A stretch of DNA of 64,000 nucleotides from Saccharothrix obliqua. Lineage in GTDB: Bacteria; Actinomycetota; Actinomycetes; Mycobacteriales; Pseudonocardiaceae. Below, in pieces: positions 24,218 through 33,505 of the stretch. The position numbers and the translations under genes are program-made. Every line of letters starts with the position of its first letter. Position 1 is the stretch's first letter. The DNA is taken from contig NZ_JAHXGQ010000002.1 of NCBI RefSeq assembly GCF_019375475.1, positions 310,001 through 374,000 of the forward strand. Reading direction: 5' to 3'. The notes below the pieces were generated by a model, which was given only the letters and a program-made list of their open reading frames with translations, made no database searches and was not told the origin of the DNA.

Positions 24218-25613
24218 GCGGTGGTCGTTGCGGGTCCGGTTGATCGTTGAGCAGGTCGTGCTCATTTCGATCGTGTGCGCGGGGATCGGGGTCGTGACGG
24301 TGTTCGCGTTGCGTGACTTCCAGGTTCATCGGCTGGACGAGCAGCTCTACGAGGTGTCCGGTCGGGTGGCGCCGCCGCTGCCCGGGATGCGCATCAACCC
24401 GTTGGACCGGCCCGGGTTCGGGCCGGGCACGTTGGTCGTGTTCTTCCGGGGCTCGGGTGTCGACGGCGCGCGCATCCGGCCCGGCGGCGGCGATCCCGAG
24501 GACCTGCCGTCCGGTGATGTCGACGCGCTCGCGGCCGTGCCCACCGACGCCGTCCCGCGCAGCGTGGACCTGGGCCGCGAACTCGGCGACTACCGGGTCC
24601 TGGCGGTGAAGACGCCCGACGGCAGCGTGGTCACGGGGTTGCCGCTGGCCGAGGTGAACTCCGCGGTGCTGCGGATGGGGTTCATCGTGGGCGGTGTGGC
24701 GTTGGCCGGGGTGGTAGCGGTTTCGGTGGCGGGCGCGTTGATCATTCGGAAGACGCTGCGCCCGTTGGAAAGGGTTGCCGCCACGGCGGGGAGGGTGGCC
24801 GAGCTGCCCCTCCACCGGGGGGAGGTCGCCCTGGCTGAGCGGGTGCCCGCCGTCGACACCGATCCGGATACCGAGGTGGGGCAGGTCGGGTTGGCGTTGA
24901 ACCGGATGCTCGACCACGTCGGCGACGCGTTGGCCGCCCGGCACAGCAGTGAGACGCGGGTGCGGCAGTTCGTGGCCGACGCCAGTCACGAGCTGCGGAC
25001 CCCGCTGGCGGCCATCCGGGGGTACGCCGAGCTGACCCGGCGGCGCGGAGGGGACGTGCCGGCGGAGGTCGCGCACGCCGTGCGGCGCGTCGAGTCCGAG
25101 GCCGTCCGGATGACGTCGCTGGTGGAGGACCTGCTGTTGCTGGCCCGGTTGGACGCGGGGCGGCCCTTGGCGCGGGAACCGGTCGACCTGTCGCGGGTCG
25201 TCGTGGACTGCGTGAGCGACGCCCGGATCGCCGGGCCGGACCACGACTGGAAGCTGGACCTGCCACCGGAACCGGTGGTCGTGGTGGGTGACGAGCACAA
25301 GTTGCGACAGGTGTTGGTGAACCTGCTGTCCAACGCCCGGGTGCACACGCCCGCGGGTACGACGGTGACTACGACGTTGCGGGTGGGTGGCGGTGACGGC
25401 TTGTTGGAGGTTGCCGACGACGGGCCGGGAGTTCCTGCCGGGTTGGCGGTGTTCGAGCGGTTCTCGCGGGGGGACACCTCGCGGTCGCGGGCGGCGGGTG
25501 GCACGGGGTTGGGGTTGTCCATCGTCGCGGCCGTGGTGGCGGCGCACCGGGGGGAAGTGGGGTTGGTGAGGCGGTCCGGGCGGACCGCGTTCACGGTGCG
25601 GCTGCCGGGATAG
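24195..25613 (+). CDS. Sensor histidine kinase
   Basis: 472 residues. There are two membrane segments, ~15-37 and ~157-180, with an extracytoplasmic sensor of about 115 residues between them. HAMP follows, then HisKA with the phosphorylated His in FVADASHELRTPLAAIRGYA. The ATPase domain has the N box in QVLVNLLSNARVHTP, G1 VADDGPGVPAG and G2 GGTGLGLSIVAAVV. It autophosphorylates and passes phosphate to the regulator encoded just upstream, with which it overlaps by 23 bases. The sensor domain is Gly/Pro/Asp-rich and unfamiliar, so the signal is unknown. Glycosyltransferase genes follow after 64 bases, suggesting a cell-envelope response. Confidence 0.9.
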   Translation: MSSSLHPKRWSLRVRLIVEQVVLISIVCAGIGVVTVFALRDFQVHRLDEQLYEVSGRVAPPLPGMRINPLDRPGFGPGTLVVFFRGSGVDGARIRPGGGDPEDLPSGDVDALAAVPTDAVPRSVDLGRELGDYRVLAVKTPDGSVVTGLPLAEVNSAVLRMGFIVGGVALAGVVAVSVAGALIIRKTLRPLERVAATAGRVAELPLHRGEVALAERVPAVDTDPDTEVGQVGLALNRMLDHVGDALAARHSSETRVRQFVADASHELRTPLAAIRGYAELTRRRGGDVPAEVAHAVRRVESEAVRMTSLVEDLLLLARLDAGRPLAREPVDLSRVVVDCVSDARIAGPDHDWKLDLPPEPVVVVGDEHKLRQVLVNLLSNARVHTPAGTTVTTTLRVGGGDGLLEVADDGPGVPAGLAVFERFSRGDTSRSRAAGGTGLGLSIVAAVVAAHRGEVGLVRRSGRTAFTVRLPG

Positions 25614-25677
25614 GCGCACAGGCCGGGCACAGGTCGGGCACAAGGCGCACCCGGGTGTGGGCGGTTGGCTGCGGCAC

Positions 25678-27420
25678 ATGCGAGCGCGACTCCTCCTCCT
25701 GCTGCTGTTGACCGCTACGGCGGTCCTCTACCTCTGGCGGCTCGGTGATTCCGGGTGGGCCAACGCCTACTACTCCGCCGCCGCCCAGGCCGGTGCGCAG
25801 AGCTGGTCGGCCTGGTTCTTCGGGGCCACCGACCCGGCCGGCTCGATCACCGTCGACAAGACGCCCGCGTCGGTGTGGGTGATGGGGCTGTCCGTTCGGC
25901 TGTTCGGCCTTTCGCCGTGGGCTGTGCTGGTGCCGCAGGCGGTCGAGGGCGTGTTGGCCGTGTGGTTGCTGCACCTCGCCGTGAAACGGGTCGCCGGTTT
26001 CGCGGCCGGGTTGATCGCGGGTGTCGTGCTGGCGTTGACGCCGGTGGCGGTGTTGATGTTCCGGTTCAACAACCCCGATGCGTTGCTCGTGTTGTTGTTG
26101 GTGGCGGGTGCGTACTGCACGGTGCGGGCCGTCGAAGTCGCGTCGTGGCGGTGGTTGGCGCTCGCGGGGGTGGCCGTGGGGTTCGGCTTCCTCACCAAGA
26201 TGGGGCAGGCCCTGCTGGTGCTGCCGGTGTTCGGGCTGGTGTACCTGGTGGCCGCGCCGGCTGCTTGGTCGCGGAAGGTGTGGCATTCGGGGATCGCGTT
26301 GGCGGTCGTGGTGGTGGCGGGTGGGTGGTGGGTGCTCGCGGTCGAGTTGACGCCTGCCGGCAGCCGGCCGCACATCGGTGGGTCGCAGGGCGACAGCGTG
26401 CTGGAACTCGCCCTCGGCTACAACGGGTTGGGCCGCCTGACCGGTGAGGAGATCGGCAGCGTCGGCGGTGGCAACGGGTGGGGCGTCACCGGGTGGAACC
26501 GGTTGCTGGGCGCGGAGATGGGCGGTCAGATCGCCTGGCTGCTGCCGACCGCCCTGGTGTTGCTGGCCGCCGGGTTCCGGGCGGCCGGAGGGCGGGGGGA
26601 ACGGGTCGGGCTCGCGTTGTGGGGAGGGTGGTTGGTCGTCACCGGGGCCGTGTTCAGCTACATGAGCGGCATCATCCACTCGTACTACACGGTGGCGCTC
26701 GCTCCGGCGATCGGCGCCGTCATCGGTATCGGCGCGGTGGCGTTGTGGCGACGGCGGCAGGACCCGGTCGCGGCGGCCGCGCTCGCCGGGGCGCTCGCGG
26801 TGACGGCGTTGCAGTGCTACCTGCTGTTGCTGGGCTGGTCGACCGCCCTGGCGGTGGCGGTGCTGGTGCTGGGCCTGCTCGGCGCGGTGGGGTTGTTCCT
26901 CGCCGCCGCCGCGCCTGCCGCGCTGGTGGTGCCGGTGGCAATGGTGGCCGCGCTGGTGGGACCCGGCGCGTACTCGGTCGCCACCGCCGCCACGCCGCAC
27001 TCCGGCGCGATCCCGAGCGCCGGGCCGCGCGTCGGTTTCGTCGGCTTCACCGGCGGGTTGCTGAGCGCACCCGAACCGGGACCCGCGCTGGTGGAGCTGT
27101 TGCGGGAGAACAGCGGCCGGTACCGGTGGGCCGCCGCCGCGGTCGGGTCGAACAACGCGGCCGGCTACCAGCTCGGCAGCGGGGCGCCGGTGATGGCCGT
27201 CGGCGGGTTCAACGGGACCGACCCCGCGCCGACGTTGGCCGAGTTCCGGTCGTACGTCGACAGTGGACAGGTCCACTGGTTCGTCGGCGGCGCCGGAATG
27301 CCCGCAGAGACGGGCAGCGACGCGGCGGAGCGGATCGTGGCGTGGGTCCGGGAGAACTTCACACCGGTCGAAGTGGACGGCGTCGAGGTCTACGACCTCA
27401 CAGCAGGCGCACAGCGGTGA
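25678..27420 (+). CDS. GT39-family membrane glycosyltransferase (paralogue 1)
   Basis: 580 residues with about 11-12 membrane segments. The first extracytoplasmic loop has GDSGWANAYYSAAAQAGAQS and ITVDKTPASVWVMG, the D-K-(T/P)-P pattern of actinobacterial GT39/ArnT-like enzymes, which use polyprenyl-phosphate sugars as donors. The C-terminal ~150 residues form an extracytoplasmic domain (PAPTLAEFRSYVDSGQVHWF). The GTG at 25657 is an alternative start. It shares a 139-base identical DNA tract with the second GT39 gene at 28.6 kb. The next gene starts in its stop (GTGA). With the GT2 enzyme, it forms a donor-making/donor-using set for envelope glycosylation. Confidence 0.82.
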   Translation: MRARLLLLLLLTATAVLYLWRLGDSGWANAYYSAAAQAGAQSWSAWFFGATDPAGSITVDKTPASVWVMGLSVRLFGLSPWAVLVPQAVEGVLAVWLLHLAVKRVAGFAAGLIAGVVLALTPVAVLMFRFNNPDALLVLLLVAGAYCTVRAVEVASWRWLALAGVAVGFGFLTKMGQALLVLPVFGLVYLVAAPAAWSRKVWHSGIALAVVVVAGGWWVLAVELTPAGSRPHIGGSQGDSVLELALGYNGLGRLTGEEIGSVGGGNGWGVTGWNRLLGAEMGGQIAWLLPTALVLLAAGFRAAGGRGERVGLALWGGWLVVTGAVFSYMSGIIHSYYTVALAPAIGAVIGIGAVALWRRRQDPVAAAALAGALAVTALQCYLLLLGWSTALAVAVLVLGLLGAVGLFLAAAAPAALVVPVAMVAALVGPGAYSVATAATPHSGAIPSAGPRVGFVGFTGGLLSAPEPGPALVELLRENSGRYRWAAAAVGSNNAAGYQLGSGAPVMAVGGFNGTDPAPTLAEFRSYVDSGQVHWFVGGAGMPAETGSDAAERIVAWVRENFTPVEVDGVEVYDLTAGAQR

Positions 27421-28649
27421 CACACGTGCCGCCCAGCCGGGAACCCGACGCTGGCGCCATGCCACTCGCGACGTTGACCACCGCGCTGGACGTGGTGGTC
27501 CCCGTTTACAACGAAGAACGCGACCTCGCGCCGTGCGTGCGGAAGCTGCACGCGGACCTGACCGGGACGTTCCCCTACCGGTTCCGGATCACCATCGCCG
27601 ACAACGCCAGCACCGACCGGACCCGGGAGGTCGCCGAAGCACTCGCCGCCGAGTACCCCGAGGTGGTCTCGGTGCACCTGCCGGACAAGGGGCGCGGGCG
27701 GGCGCTGTCGGCGGTGTGGTCGGCGTCCGACGCGCAAGTCCTGGCGTACATGGACGTCGACCTGTCGACGGACCTCGCCGCGCTCGCCCCGCTGGTCGCG
27801 CCGCTGCTCTCCGGCCACTCCGACGTGGCGATCGGCAGCCGCCTGGCGCGGGGCGCGCGGGTGGTGCGCGGGCCGCGCCGCGAGTTCATCTCGCGCTGCT
27901 ACAACCTGATCCTGCGCGGCGCGCTGGCCGCCCGGTTCTCCGACGCCCAGTGCGGGTTCAAGGCCATCCGCGCGGACGTGGCACGCCGGCTGCTCCCCCA
28001 CGTCGAGGACACCGGGTGGTTCTTCGACACCGAGCTGCTGGTGCTCGCGGAGAGGGCCGGCGCGCGCATCCACGAGGTGCCCGTGGACTGGGTGGACGAC
28101 CCGGACAGCCGGGTGGACGTCGTGGCCACGGCGATCGCCGACCTCAAGGGCGTGGCGAGGGTGGCGCGCGGCCTGCTGACCGGGCGCATCCCGATCGCCG
28201 AGCTGCGTGCGCAGCTCGGCCGCGCACCGCTGGAACCCGCGACGCCCGGCGTGCCGGAGGGCTTGTTCCGCCAGCTCGTGCGGTTCGCGGCGGTCGGTGT
28301 GGCCAGCACGCTGGCGTACCTGCTGCTGTTCGTGGTGCTGCGGGGCGGGTTGGGCGCGCAGGGCGCGAACCTGGTGGCGCTCCTGGTGACCGCGATCGCG
28401 AACACGGCGGCGAACCGCCGCTTCACGTTCGGCGTGCGCGGAGGGCGGCACATCGGCCGCCACCAGTTCGAAGGGCTCGTCGTGTTCGCGTTGGGACTCG
28501 CGCTGACCAGCGGCTCGCTCGCCCTGCTGCACCGGTTCGGCGGCACGGCCGAAGTGGTCACCGTCGTGGGCGCGAACCTGCTCGCCACCGTCCTGCGGTT
28601 CCTGTTGCTGCGCAACTGGGTCTTCCGGAACACGGGGGCCGGCTCATGA
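27417..28649 (+). CDS. GT2 polyprenyl-phosphate sugar synthase fused to GtrA-like membrane domain
   Basis: 410 residues. The GT-A part (~25-270) has LDVVVPVYNEERDLAPCVRK, the nucleotide-binding Asp in TIADNASTDRTREVA, and the DxD-like AYMDVDLSTDL, similar to dolichyl-phosphate mannosyltransferases. The C-terminal ~125 residues are a GtrA-type four-helix membrane domain (LVRFAAVGVASTLAYLLLFV, ANTAANRRFTFGVRGG). It should make a polyprenyl-phosphate sugar at the cytoplasmic face and may help flip it. The flanking GT39 enzymes are the probable users. It overlaps both neighbours (GTGA upstream, ATGA downstream). An in-frame ATG at 27459 is an alternative start. Confidence 0.87.
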   Translation: MTHVPPSREPDAGAMPLATLTTALDVVVPVYNEERDLAPCVRKLHADLTGTFPYRFRITIADNASTDRTREVAEALAAEYPEVVSVHLPDKGRGRALSAVWSASDAQVLAYMDVDLSTDLAALAPLVAPLLSGHSDVAIGSRLARGARVVRGPRREFISRCYNLILRGALAARFSDAQCGFKAIRADVARRLLPHVEDTGWFFDTELLVLAERAGARIHEVPVDWVDDPDSRVDVVATAIADLKGVARVARGLLTGRIPIAELRAQLGRAPLEPATPGVPEGLFRQLVRFAAVGVASTLAYLLLFVVLRGGLGAQGANLVALLVTAIANTAANRRFTFGVRGGRHIGRHQFEGLVVFALGLALTSGSLALLHRFGGTAEVVTVVGANLLATVLRFLLLRNWVFRNTGAGS

Positions 28650-30370
28650 CCGCGATCACCGCACCGCGCCGGTCGTGGGCACTGGTCGCCCTGCTCGCCG
28701 GCACCGCCGCGCTGTACCTGTGGGGCCTCGCCGATTCCGGCTGGGGCAACACCTACTACGCCGCCGCCACCCAGGCGGGCGCGGAGAGCTGGACGGCGTG
28801 GCTGTTCGGCGGGCTCGACGCGGGCGGCGTGATCACGGTCGACAAACCACCCGCGGCGTTGTGGGTGACCGGGTTGGCCGCCCGGGTCTTCGGCTTCTCG
28901 TCGTGGACGGTGCTGGGGCCGCAGGCGGTCGAGGGCGTGTTGGCCGTGTGGTTGCTGCACCTCGCCGTGAAACGGGTCGCCGGTTTCGCGGCCGGGTTGA
29001 TCGCGGGTGTCGTGCTGGCGTTGACGCCGGTGGCGGTGTTGATGTTCCGGTTCAACCTGCCGGACGCGTTGCTGGTGTTGTTGTTGGTGGCGGGTGCGTA
29101 CTGCACGGTGCGGGCCGTTGAAGTCGCGTCGTGGCGGTGGTTGGCGCTCGCGGGGGTGGCCGTGGGGTTCGGCTTCCTCACCAAGATGGGGCAGGCGTTG
29201 CTCGTGCTGCCCGCGTTCGCCGTCGCCTACCTGGTGGCGGCCCCGGCTCCACTCGGCAGGCGGGTGCTGCACCTGATGTGCGCGGGACTCGCGGTCGTGG
29301 TGTCGGCGGGGTGGTTCATCGCGTTGGTGGAGTGGTGGCCGGCCGGGTCGCGGCCCTACATCGGTGGCTCGGCGAACGACTCGCTGTGGCAGCTCGCCAT
29401 GGGCTACAACGGGCTCGGCCGGATCTTCGGCGGCGGGAGGGGTATCGCGGTCGGCACCGGCAACGTCGGGTTCGGCGGCGCGACGGGGGTCGACCGGCTG
29501 TTCGGCGCGAGCATGGGCGCGGAGGTGTCGTGGCTGCTCCCGGCCGCCGTCGTCGGTCTTGTCGCCGGGCTGTGGTTCACCAGGCACGCGCCGCGCACCG
29601 ACCGCACGCGTGCCGCGCTCCTGCTATGGGGCCTGTGGGTGCTGGGCAACGGCCTGGTGTTCAGCTTCATGACCGGCATCACGCACCCGTACTACACGGT
29701 GGTCGTCGCGCCCGGCGTGGCCGCGATCGTGGCCATCGCGGGCCGCGAGATGTGGCGCGGGCGGGCGCACCTGCCGGTGCGGGTGGCACTGGCCGTGCTG
29801 GTCGGGGCCGCCGGGTTCTGGGGTTTCGCGTTGCTCGCCCGGTTCCCCGACTGGGCGCCGTGGTTGCGGTGGGCGGTGCTCGTGCTCACCGTCCTGGTCA
29901 CCACGGCGGTCGTGATGGGCGCGCGGCGCACGGCCGCCCTCGCCGCGGGCACGGCGCTGCTGTCGTCGGCGGCGTTCGGCGTCGCCACCGCGGCAACCCC
30001 CCACGGCGGGTCCATCCCGATGTCCGGCCCGGAGAGCTACCGGGCCGACCCGGTGGGCGAGCCGGGCACGCCGGACGAGTTGGTCGCACTGCTCAAGGCC
30101 ACCACGGGCACGTGGGCCGCCGCCACCGAGAGCGCGCAGGGCGCGGCGGGGCTGGCGCTGGCCAGCGGCAAGGCCGTGATCGGCATCGGCGGCTGGAGCG
30201 GCGGCGACCCCGCGCCCACGCTGGAGCAGTTCCAGCGGTACGTGCGGGACGGCCGGATCGGCTACTACGTCGCCGGGCGCGGCATGGGCGGCGGCGACAT
30301 CGCCGACTGGGTCGCCGACAACTTCCCGGCGACGGAGGTCGGCGGCACGACCGTCCACCGGCTCAGCTGA
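28646..30370 (+). CDS. GT39-family membrane glycosyltransferase (paralogue 2)
   Basis: 574 residues with the same layout as paralogue 1: first loop ADSGWGNTYYAAATQAGAES, then ITVDKPPAALWVTGL with the DKPP motif, 11-12 membrane segments, and a C-terminal extracytoplasmic domain (PAPTLEQFQRYVRDGRIGYY). It should transfer a sugar from a polyprenyl-phosphate donor to a surface acceptor. The first 60 and last 300 residues differ from paralogue 1, whereas residues ~90-185 are nearly identical, including synonymous positions. It starts in the stop of the GT2-GtrA gene. Its stop overlaps the stop of the opposite-strand GDSL gene. Confidence 0.83.
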   Translation: MTAITAPRRSWALVALLAGTAALYLWGLADSGWGNTYYAAATQAGAESWTAWLFGGLDAGGVITVDKPPAALWVTGLAARVFGFSSWTVLGPQAVEGVLAVWLLHLAVKRVAGFAAGLIAGVVLALTPVAVLMFRFNLPDALLVLLLVAGAYCTVRAVEVASWRWLALAGVAVGFGFLTKMGQALLVLPAFAVAYLVAAPAPLGRRVLHLMCAGLAVVVSAGWFIALVEWWPAGSRPYIGGSANDSLWQLAMGYNGLGRIFGGGRGIAVGTGNVGFGGATGVDRLFGASMGAEVSWLLPAAVVGLVAGLWFTRHAPRTDRTRAALLLWGLWVLGNGLVFSFMTGITHPYYTVVVAPGVAAIVAIAGREMWRGRAHLPVRVALAVLVGAAGFWGFALLARFPDWAPWLRWAVLVLTVLVTTAVVMGARRTAALAAGTALLSSAAFGVATAATPHGGSIPMSGPESYRADPVGEPGTPDELVALLKATTGTWAAATESAQGAAGLALASGKAVIGIGGWSGGDPAPTLEQFQRYVRDGRIGYYVAGRGMGGGDIADWVADNFPATEVGGTTVHRLS

Positions 30371-31187
30371 CCCGCTGGGCGGGGTGGTTCGCCTCGGTAG
30401 CGGACCGCCCCGTCCACGACCGGTACAGCACGGTCGCGGCGAGCGGCAGGAAATCCCGACCCCGCCGCCACAGCCAGGGGACGCCCTTGAACACCAGCCA
30501 CGCCGCGTGGTGCGCGGGTGTGATCCGGATGCCGCCCGTGCACACCAGGCTCACCGGTCGCACCACCTCGCAGCCCTGCTCCGCCAACCGGTCCGCGAAC
30601 GCCCGCGCGAGCCGGCGGTGCCCCAGCTCGGACGGGTGCAACCGGTCCACCGCCCACGTGCCCAGGTCGTACGCGCCGTCGAGCAGGTCCAGGTCGACGC
30701 ACGCCACGCCGTGCCGCCGCACGACCACGTCGATCACCTCGTTCAGCTCGGCGATGCGTGCCGACAACGCCCGCCGCAGCGCGCCCGGCAGCCGGAACAC
30801 GCGGCTGTGGTCGTGGAACCGCACCGTCACCACCGCCGCGCCCGCCGCGACCAGCCCGCCCACGACGGCGTCCAGGTCCTCGTGCAGCCGGACCGGGTCG
30901 AAGTCCGCGCGCAGCGTGTCGTTCATGCCGACCAGGAGCACCGCCGCGTCCGGGCACGCCGCCAGCGCCCGCGGGAGCTGTTCGAACCGCACCGACGCGA
31001 CCCGCGCGCCGGTGACCGACGGGTTCAGGTAGCGCGCTCCCGGGAAGGACGCCGCGAGCAGCGGGCCGACCCCGCGCCACCCGCCGGGCACCGGGTCGCC
31101 GACACCGACCGTGGTCGAGTCGCCCAGGACCACCAGGCTTCGCACCGCTTTGGCCACGCGACGACCATCGCGCAGCGACGTGTCCAC
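30363..31187 (-). CDS. SGNH/GDSL-family hydrolase
   Basis: 274 residues. Block I LVVLGDSTTVGVGDPVPGGW holds the nucleophile Ser (GDS). Block II/III residues are seen in LNPSVTGARVASV (Asn/Gly) and VLLVGMNDTLRADFD (GxND). Block V WAVDRLHPSELGHR has the catalytic Asp and His (DxxH). Members are esterases or acetyl-hydrolases acting on lipids or polysaccharide acetyl groups. There is no signal peptide, so it is probably cytoplasmic. The GTG at 31187 may be too far upstream; an internal GTG (VAKAVRSL) also fits. The C-terminal ~60 residues (RGRDFLPLAATVLYRSWTG) lie beyond the usual fold. It converges with paralogue 2 over 8 bases. Confidence 0.82.
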   Translation of the reverse strand: MDTSLRDGRRVAKAVRSLVVLGDSTTVGVGDPVPGGWRGVGPLLAASFPGARYLNPSVTGARVASVRFEQLPRALAACPDAAVLLVGMNDTLRADFDPVRLHEDLDAVVGGLVAAGAAVVTVRFHDHSRVFRLPGALRRALSARIAELNEVIDVVVRRHGVACVDLDLLDGAYDLGTWAVDRLHPSELGHRRLARAFADRLAEQGCEVVRPVSLVCTGGIRITPAHHAAWLVFKGVPWLWRRGRDFLPLAATVLYRSWTGRSATEANHPAQRVS

Positions 31188-31208
31188 CCGGGAACAGGCG
31201 GCGGAACG

Positions 31209-32408
31209 CTACCGGAATGCCGGGTACAGCGGCAGTTCCGCGACCTCCGGCCCGTACCGGGCCACCAGCGCCGAGACCACCGCGTCGGCGTGCGCGGCGA
31301 CCGGCGCCACGCCCAGCGCCGCCGCGTCCGCCCGCAACCGCACCCACCGCGCGGTGAGGATCGTCGCGCGGGGCGGCGAGTCGACCGGGCGGTGCGTCGA
31401 CGGCAGGCCCGAGTCCAGGCCGGGCAGGCCGCGCCAGGTGCCGAGCCACACCCACAGCAGCTGCGACTCCAGCAGGCGCGGCAGGAACACGTCGTCGTCG
31501 TCCAGGTCCGGCCACACCGAGGCGACCTCGGCCCGCCACGCCGCCACCATCGCCTCGGACATCCCGGCGGGCAGCCCGTACGCGCACCAGCACGACGGGA
31601 ACGGCACCCGCAGGCACGCCGCGTCGAACGCGATGTCCCGCACGCAGCCGCCCTCGAAGTCCAGGAACCGCACGCCCCGGCTGGTGACCAGGTGGTTGTC
31701 CGGGCAGGACGTGGACGGGCTGAACGCACGCCGCCGGGACGTGGTGAACCCGCGCACCGCCCGCTCGGCGAACTCCCGCACGGCCGTCGGCGTCTCGACC
31801 CCCAGCACGTCGCGCAGCAGGCCCGACAGCCCGGCGAGCGCCGTGTGGACGTCCACCGCGATCGGGTCGGCGCAGCACTGGCTGCCCTGCCGCCGCATCA
31901 GGGCGTCGAAGTCGGCGTCCCGGCCCGCGGTGGTGGCGTGCAGGCGGCCCATCGCGTGTGCCCACGACAGCAGGCCGCGCTCGGCGACGCGGGCGTCCGA
32001 GCCGAGCAGCTTCTCCGCGAGCCGCGGCGCCAGGCCCAGGTCCTCCAGCACGACCAGGCGCTCACCGCTGTCCTGCGCGACCAGCTCCGGGGTGAGGCGG
32101 TCCTCGCCGGGCAGCGCGGTGAGGAGCTGGTGGGACACCGCCTCGTGCGCGAACGGGTCCCGGTCGGCGACGGCCGACGGGTAGCGCTTCACGACCAGGG
32201 TGCGGGGCAGCGCGAACGGTGTGGCGGCGACGCGCACCCGCGCGACGACCGACCGGCCCGCACCGCCGAGGCGCACCGGGTCGGCGAGCCGCACCGCCGC
32301 GCCGAAGCGCCCGCTGAGGACCGATTCGGCGGCGGCGAGGGTGGCGAGCAGGTCGGAGTCGTCCGCGTCCGCGACGTCCGCCGGGTCGGCGGTGATCTCC
32401 ACGCTCAT
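31209..32408 (-). CDS. Aminoglycoside-phosphotransferase-fold protein, possibly catalytically impaired
   Basis: 399 residues. An ATP-lobe Lys candidate is in PRTLVVKRYPS, and LVVLEDLGLAPRLAEKLLG resembles the hinge region of APH/choline-kinase folds. The catalytic loop reads FSPSTSCPDNHLVTSRGVRF, then LDFEGG as the metal-binding motif. In APH-type loops the base Asp lies five residues before the Asn; here that position is Thr and no HxD is present. The protein may therefore be a pseudokinase or use another residue. The ATG at 32408 has GGAGGGG directly upstream. It is on the same strand as the GDSL gene with a 21-base gap, so probably one operon. Confidence 0.65.
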   Translation of the reverse strand: MSVEITADPADVADADDSDLLATLAAAESVLSGRFGAAVRLADPVRLGGAGRSVVARVRVAATPFALPRTLVVKRYPSAVADRDPFAHEAVSHQLLTALPGEDRLTPELVAQDSGERLVVLEDLGLAPRLAEKLLGSDARVAERGLLSWAHAMGRLHATTAGRDADFDALMRRQGSQCCADPIAVDVHTALAGLSGLLRDVLGVETPTAVREFAERAVRGFTTSRRRAFSPSTSCPDNHLVTSRGVRFLDFEGGCVRDIAFDAACLRVPFPSCWCAYGLPAGMSEAMVAAWRAEVASVWPDLDDDDVFLPRLLESQLLWVWLGTWRGLPGLDSGLPSTHRPVDSPPRATILTARWVRLRADAAALGVAPVAAHADAVVSALVARYGPEVAELPLYPAFR

Positions 32409-32554
32409 CCCCTCCGACCCTACCCCGGTGGCCACCGTCCTGACAGAACCCGTCCGGGCACCGTGACGGTAGTGCCCACGCGCGGGGTCGAACCACCTCT
32501 TGTCGATACTGCAACCAACCAGGTCCACCGGCGCGACCTCCCACCTGGTGGGAG

Positions 32555-33502
32555 TCAGCCGCGGGACAGGGGACGCGCCGGCGCCCTGGTCCGGCCGCGC
32601 CGCTTGCGCAGCGCGAGCACCAGCGCCGCGGCCACGACGATACCGGTGAGGTTCACGGCGAGCTGGAGCGCGGACTGGCCGCAGATGGCCCACTCGCCGA
32701 GCACGGCGGCGATCGCCGCGTAGCCGGCGGCGGGCACCGTCGTCACCGAGATGAACACGCCGACCAGCGCCGCGGACTTCGCCGACGTCATGGACAACAT
32801 CCCCGCCGCCCCCGCGAGCAGCGCGACGATCAGCGAGAACGGCCCGACCTGGAACACGAAGTCCACCTCGTGCGCGGCCAGCACCATGTCGCGGTCGAAC
32901 AGGCCCGTGTAGGAGCCGAGCACCGCGGCGCCGAACGTGATCAGCATGGCGAGCGGGAAACCGGCGGCGAGCGCGAGGCCGGCCCGCCGCACCAGGTCCC
33001 ACCGCCGCAGCACGACACCGACCGCGACGGCCGCCAGCGGGCCGAACTCGGGTCCCACGACCATCGCGCCGACGATGGTGACCGGCGAGTTCGTCACCAC
33101 GCCCACCGCCGCCAGGAGGCACGCGATGGTGAGGAACCCGAGGAACGTGGCGTTGAGCCGCGACTCCTCGCCGGTCCGGGAGATCAGCTCCTCCCAGACG
33201 ACCGCGTCCGCCGCCTCGCCGGGCGCGGCCTCCTCCGCCCGGTCGGCGGCGTCGGACAACGCCGTGTCGATCTGCTCCAGCGTCACGCCGCCCGCGTGGT
33301 CGACACCCAGGTCGCACAGGGCGTCGACCACCTCGTCCGCGGCCTCCCGCGCGACGTCGGCCTCCACCACGTCACCGGCGGGGTCGACCGCCGCGCCGCG
33401 CAGGACCACGACGTGCGTCGTGCCGGGGTGCTCCTTCAGCGCGGCCAGCACCCGGTCGGTGAGGTCGACCGGGCACACGGCACGCAGGTGGAGCATCGGC
33501 AC
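32555..33502 (-). CDS. DUF389 / TIGR00341-family membrane protein
   Basis: 315 residues. An N-terminal soluble part (~1-110) is acidic and ACT-like (MLHLRAVCPVDLTDRVLAAL). Six membrane segments follow, with the family's characteristic NSPVTIVGAMVVGPEFGPLA and GMLSMTSAKSAALVGVFISV. The function of the family is not established; proposals include transport or channel activity. The start is GTG 33502 or ATG 33496. It ends in an Arg-rich tail. It lies 3 bases downstream of the aspS stop in the same direction, so it may be read through from aspS. Confidence 0.82.
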   Translation of the reverse strand: MPMLHLRAVCPVDLTDRVLAALKEHPGTTHVVVLRGAAVDPAGDVVEADVAREAADEVVDALCDLGVDHAGGVTLEQIDTALSDAADRAEEAAPGEAADAVVWEELISRTGEESRLNATFLGFLTIACLLAAVGVVTNSPVTIVGAMVVGPEFGPLAAVAVGVVLRRWDLVRRAGLALAAGFPLAMLITFGAAVLGSYTGLFDRDMVLAAHEVDFVFQVGPFSLIVALLAGAAGMLSMTSAKSAALVGVFISVTTVPAAGYAAIAAVLGEWAICGQSALQLAVNLTGIVVAAALVLALRKRRGRTRAPARPLSRG

Positions 33503-33505
33503 CGC

